Shown in pieces: positions 61,986 through 64,000 of a stretch of 64,000 nucleotides of DNA. How positions within the stretch are numbered: position 1 is the stretch's first letter; every line of letters starts with the position of its first letter. A program made the position numbers and the translations under genes. The notes below the pieces were generated by a model that saw nothing but the letters and a program-made list of their open reading frames with translations, ran no database searches and was not told where the DNA came from. The stretch comes from UBA9655 sp963704475 (GTDB lineage Bacteria; Pseudomonadota; Alphaproteobacteria; UBA9655), in contig OY969900.1 in the NCBI GenBank assembly GCA_963704475.1, forward strand, positions 496,001 through 560,000, in the 5' to 3' direction.

Positions 61986-62023
61986 CCTATAATTTGACTC
62001 TTCTACGTAGAAAATACGTAGAT
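61986..62023 (-). promoter_or_regulatory. Operator/promoter element, right copy
   Basis: Minus-strand ATCTACGTA-TTTTC-TACGTAGA, then GAGTCAAATTATAGG. TTATAGG stands at exactly the same distance from the dyad as in the left copy at 50238-50275. It is about 160 bases upstream of the HDO-cupin ATG and so likely drives the eight-gene minus-strand unit. Confidence 0.7.
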
Positions 62024-62030
62024 CACTTCT

Positions 62031-62105
62031 TGCGTATTCTGATTAATCCGGGGGGTGATTCTGGTTTTATCCGGGGGTCGATTCTGGTTTCAATCCGGGG
62101 GAGGG
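62031..62105. repeat. Three imperfect 23-24-bp tandem repeats
   Basis: ATTCTGATTAATCCGGGGGG, ATTCTGGTTTTATCCGGGGG and ATTCTGGTTTCAATCCGGGG in a row, with a fourth degenerate unit (ATGATTTAATCTGG). G-runs contrast with the A/T-rich surroundings. Such multiple end repeats occur at IS21-type and Tn7-like ends; no transposase of that kind is here. Confidence 0.7.
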
Positions 62106-62149
62106 TTATGATTTAATCTGGTAAGCCTTTTGAGCTAACACATCAACCT

Positions 62150-62391
62150 TCCAAGATAAGTAATATTACTTACCTCATTACTCTCTGACAGGAAAGCCAC
62201 GGGTTTGATGCGTGGACCTACAAGGCTTGGCCTCTAGATTCAACGATGTTGTCGTAATTTTCCCGTTGGGCTTGGCGGTCCAACAAAGAAAGGAAAATCA
62301 CATGACAACATCATCTTATGAAAGTCTAAGCCATTCGCGCTGGGACTGTAAATACCACATTGTATTTGTATTAAAGTTTATTATTTTTTAA
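62150..62391 (+). pseudogene. IS200/IS605-type TnpA remnant
   Basis: ATG 62302 encodes MTTSSYESLSHSRWDCKYHI then VFV before the frame runs into unrelated A/T-rich sequence and a stop at 62391. This is the N-terminus of IS200-type Y1 transposases (Y-x-S-L-S-H-S-x-W-x-C-K-Y-H-x-V-F). The HUH motif and catalytic Tyr are gone. The upstream part (about 62190-62300) with CCACGGGTTTGATGCGTGG may be the element's subterminal hairpin. Confidence 0.75.
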
Positions 62392-62580
62392 CACTCAATC
62401 AAAAATATTACCTCTCTTTGAGAGGAACACTTATTCATTTATTGTCTTGTAGACTTTTCCGCAAGCCCGCTTACACATTGGTTGCTAAATGAGCTCTTTG
62501 GTGTATGCACATCTGATTGATTGTGAAATAAAATTTGATAGTTTTTGTCAGGCACGACAACAACAGAAGCGTTTAAATAG

Positions 62581-62787
62581 GTGAGTCACTTTGTGGAAGT
62601 ACCTAAATCTAAATCTCGAAGGCGTTATGGAGTGGCTTCGTCAGAAAAACGGAACGTCTCCGACGATTTTTGAAAGACCTCTTGCCAGACATGCTAGATG
62701 GGTCGCACCAGACAGAAACCACTGGTGCTCAAACCAAAACGGTCGTCGGCGCTTGCGCCAAAGAGCACATTGCTGGAGGCAATGTAT
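62581..62787 (+). pseudogene. Frameshifted small gene of unknown function
   Basis: From GTG 62581 the frame gives SHFVEVPKSKSRRRYGVASS then EKRNVSDDF and stops. Adding one T to the T5 run at about 62661-62670 continues it as LKDLLPDMLDGSHQTETTGA to a stop near 62787. A single-base indel in a homopolymer best explains the break. Family not recognised. Upstream, 62392-62580 shows no gene. Confidence 0.4.
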
Positions 62788-62933
62788 AAGCACGCCTCTC
62801 CAACTTTTGGATCGGTCGGCTTTCTTAGTTTCTGATCTATACATCGTGAGTGAAAGTTATCGTTTTGTTAATGTTTTTGCTATATTCTATGTTTCTATGA
62901 ATCAGTTATGAGGTAAGATCATGAAAAAAGATC

Positions 62934-63152
62934 ATGAAAAGAAAATATCTTCGAACATCAGTTTTGGCCATTGTTGTCATTTTCGCGTTTACTCTAGTCA
63001 CAAATGAGGGCAAGAGTGGGATATGTTGTCAAAAGGGTACGGAGAATCCGTGGTGTGAAGCACAAGGCACTGCTGAAAATAATTGGTGTGGGAATTATGG
63101 TGCTCGTGCTTTTGGAACTTGCACAGACAATCGCGATTGTAAAGGCGGTTGA
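62934..63152 (+). CDS. Small secreted cysteine-rich peptide
   Basis: 72 residues: signal peptide (TSVLAIVVIFAFTLVTNEG) and a mature part of about 44 residues with six cysteines (GICC, PWC, NWC, GTC, RDC) ending in Lys-Gly-Gly. The Cys density suggests a disulphide-bonded toxin-, defensin- or effector-like peptide. A duplicated AGATCATGAAAA unit (62920-62942) creates an out-of-frame ATG at 62923 ahead of the true one. GAGG at 62909 is the only ribosome-binding site. No family recognised. Confidence 0.55.
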   Translation: MKRKYLRTSVLAIVVIFAFTLVTNEGKSGICCQKGTENPWCEAQGTAENNWCGNYGARAFGTCTDNRDCKGG

Positions 63153-63270
63153 AGTGACCCCCCTCCACATCATTAACGTGCTTAAAGAATTCTCTCCTGT
63201 ATCTTGCTCGTTTGCTGGCTTGATACCACTAAAAGGCTGTATGAAGTGAAAGTTTATTCATGCGCACTTA

Positions 63271-63299
63271 TGCGCGATTGCTCATAGGGCAATCGCGCA
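63271..63299 (+). terminator. 11-bp hairpin after the Cys-rich peptide gene
   Basis: TGCGCGATTGC (63271-63281), loop TCATAGG, GCAATCGCGCA (63289-63299). A stable stem about 120 bases beyond the peptide stop, without a clear U-run. Confidence 0.5.
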
Positions 63300-63346
63300 G
63301 TGCTTTGAGTTAATCGCAAAAGTTGGTGACGGAGAGAAATAGAAGT

Positions 63347-63434
63347 GGCGTATCATGAGGGGGAAATAAGCAACCCTCAACCTTAACAAAGTAAGGAGAT
63401 ACGCCATGGATAAAGATAAAGTAAATAAATTCAG
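63347..63434 (+). promoter_or_regulatory. Structured leader and truncated open frame
   Basis: GGCGTATC (63347-63354) pairs with GATACGCC (63398-63405) and encloses two hairpins, TGAGGG/CCCTCA (63356-63361, 63374-63379) and CCTTA/TAAGG (63381-63385, 63392-63396). The last one covers the ribosome-binding site AAGGAG of an ATG at 63406. The frame MDKDKVNKF then runs into tRNA-Tyr sequence, so the gene has been cut off. It looks like a decapitated mobile-element gene with its control region. Confidence 0.4.
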
Positions 63435-63520
63435 TGGTGGAGGGAGTAGGATTCGAACCTACGTAGACATTCGTCGGCAGATTTACAGTCTGCTGCCTTT
63501 GACCGCTCGGCTATCCCTCC
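63435..63520 (-). tRNA. tRNA-Tyr (GTA)
   Basis: 86 bases with encoded CCA and a long variable arm. Acceptor GGAGGGA pairs with TCCCTCC; anticodon loop CTGTAAA gives GTA; T-arm GTAGGTTCGAATCCTAC. Confidence 0.97.
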
Positions 63521-63664
63521 GGCCTTTTCTTCTCCGGATGACAAGCCAAAAAAAGAGGGGCAGCTTGCCGAAACGTTAAGAGAGGCAGGCTGAATGTAAG
63601 ATGAATGCCTAAATTCTGTCAATGTGGAATATGCAACTGTCTTGTCGTCATCTTAATCCAAAAC

Positions 63665-63727
63665 TGTCATCCTGAACTTGTTTCAGGATCCCATGACACG
63701 AGATCCCGAAATAAATTCGGGATGACA
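63665..63727. repeat. Dispersed palindromic repeat, family D copy 2
   Basis: TGTCATCCTGAACTTGTTTC to ATTCGGGATGACA, close to 12781-12846. The rest of 63521-64000 holds no gene I can support; a 14-base perfect palindrome, GCCAGCGCGCTGGC, lies at 63915-63928. Confidence 0.75.
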
Positions 63728-64000
63728 AAAAGTTGGATGCTAAAGAGTGGAGTCGCGATACCACTTGTCCAACAGCAAGACGTATGGTTTCTACCCTATC
63801 ACGGAAAAAGAGGATGCTTGGATAAAGCATCCTCTTTCCAGTACAGGTTCGTTGAGTGTTTAGACACAACTATCAGATGAGTAGGCGTCAGAACTGTGCG
63901 GAGGAAGTAGGCTAAGCCAGCGCGCTGGCGTCCAACAAAAATCACAATGGACACAGCCCTTCACTATTGTGAGGTTAACGCTCTTGAGAATTTATGCAGC

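Noticed and set aside
62581..62911. 106-residue open frame at 62591-62911
   Set aside because: The alternative frame with one indel reads more like a protein, and this frame has no plausible family.

Overview
The window reads as a chromosome segment of an alphaproteobacterium, probably a host-associated, Holosporales- or Paracaedibacter-like lineage. This is inferred from alphaproteobacterial-type housekeeping genes (rpsB with a Lys/Glu-rich tail, split PDH E1 genes pdhA/pdhB, RNase J, cytochrome bd with cydX), from abundant short dispersed repeats and decayed IS elements, and from ankyrin, STAND/TPR and T6SS components. No 16S gene is present, so the placement is tentative.

Layout. 0-5.9 kb: prmC (partial), nth, ISC-type ferredoxin, rpsB-tsf and radA. 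5.9-8.7 kb: an isolated T6SS baseplate pair, tssF-tssG. 8.7-21.8 kb: putA, ribokinase, D,D-carboxypeptidase, thrS-infC, RNase J, two DMT permeases and a PEBP-like protein. 22-27 kb: a PHA synthase/depolymerase-like hydrolase and cydA-cydB-cydX. 27-45 kb: an IS5 relic, tRNA-Asn and tRNA-Cys, a methyltransferase-gpmI-envC-like run, ctpA-accA, the PDH genes with a HepT-MntA module and a DUF29 gene lodged between pdhB and pdhC, ald, a NamZ-like gene, a CNNM/CorC transporter with convergent bolA, ihfA, xseA, a membrane cytochrome c and tRNA-Arg.

45.5-62 kb is an A/T-rich accessory block and the most interesting part. A large LuxR-HTH/NB-ARC/TPR regulator gene has been split by an IS1595-family insertion; the frame is restored exactly if the IS and one 8-bp target duplication are removed. 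Beyond it stand a FAD/NAD(P)-binding oxidoreductase (+ strand) and a tight eight-gene minus-strand unit: heme-oxygenase-like diiron (HDO)-cupin fusion, ThiF/E1-like adenylyltransferase, ankyrin protein, divergent aspartate-carbamoyltransferase-like enzyme, ArsR-type regulator, carA, carB and tag (3-methyladenine DNA glycosylase). Both transcription units carry the same 38-bp control element (CTACGTA-N5-TACGTAG followed at equal distance by TTATAGG). The HDO-cupin architecture is that of the N-nitrosourea-forming enzyme SznF. Carbamoyl-phosphate synthesis, a transcarbamylase that has lost its aspartate-binding residues, and a DNA glycosylase that repairs N3-methyladenine together suggest a biosynthetic cluster for a ureido/N-nitroso or otherwise DNA-damaging metabolite with built-in self-protection. 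This is inference from gene content.

62-64 kb holds decayed IS200-type and other fragments, a small secreted cysteine-rich peptide gene, a structured leader, tRNA-Tyr and repeats. At least five dispersed repeat families occur, mostly 60-170 bp and palindromic or with terminal inverted repeats.
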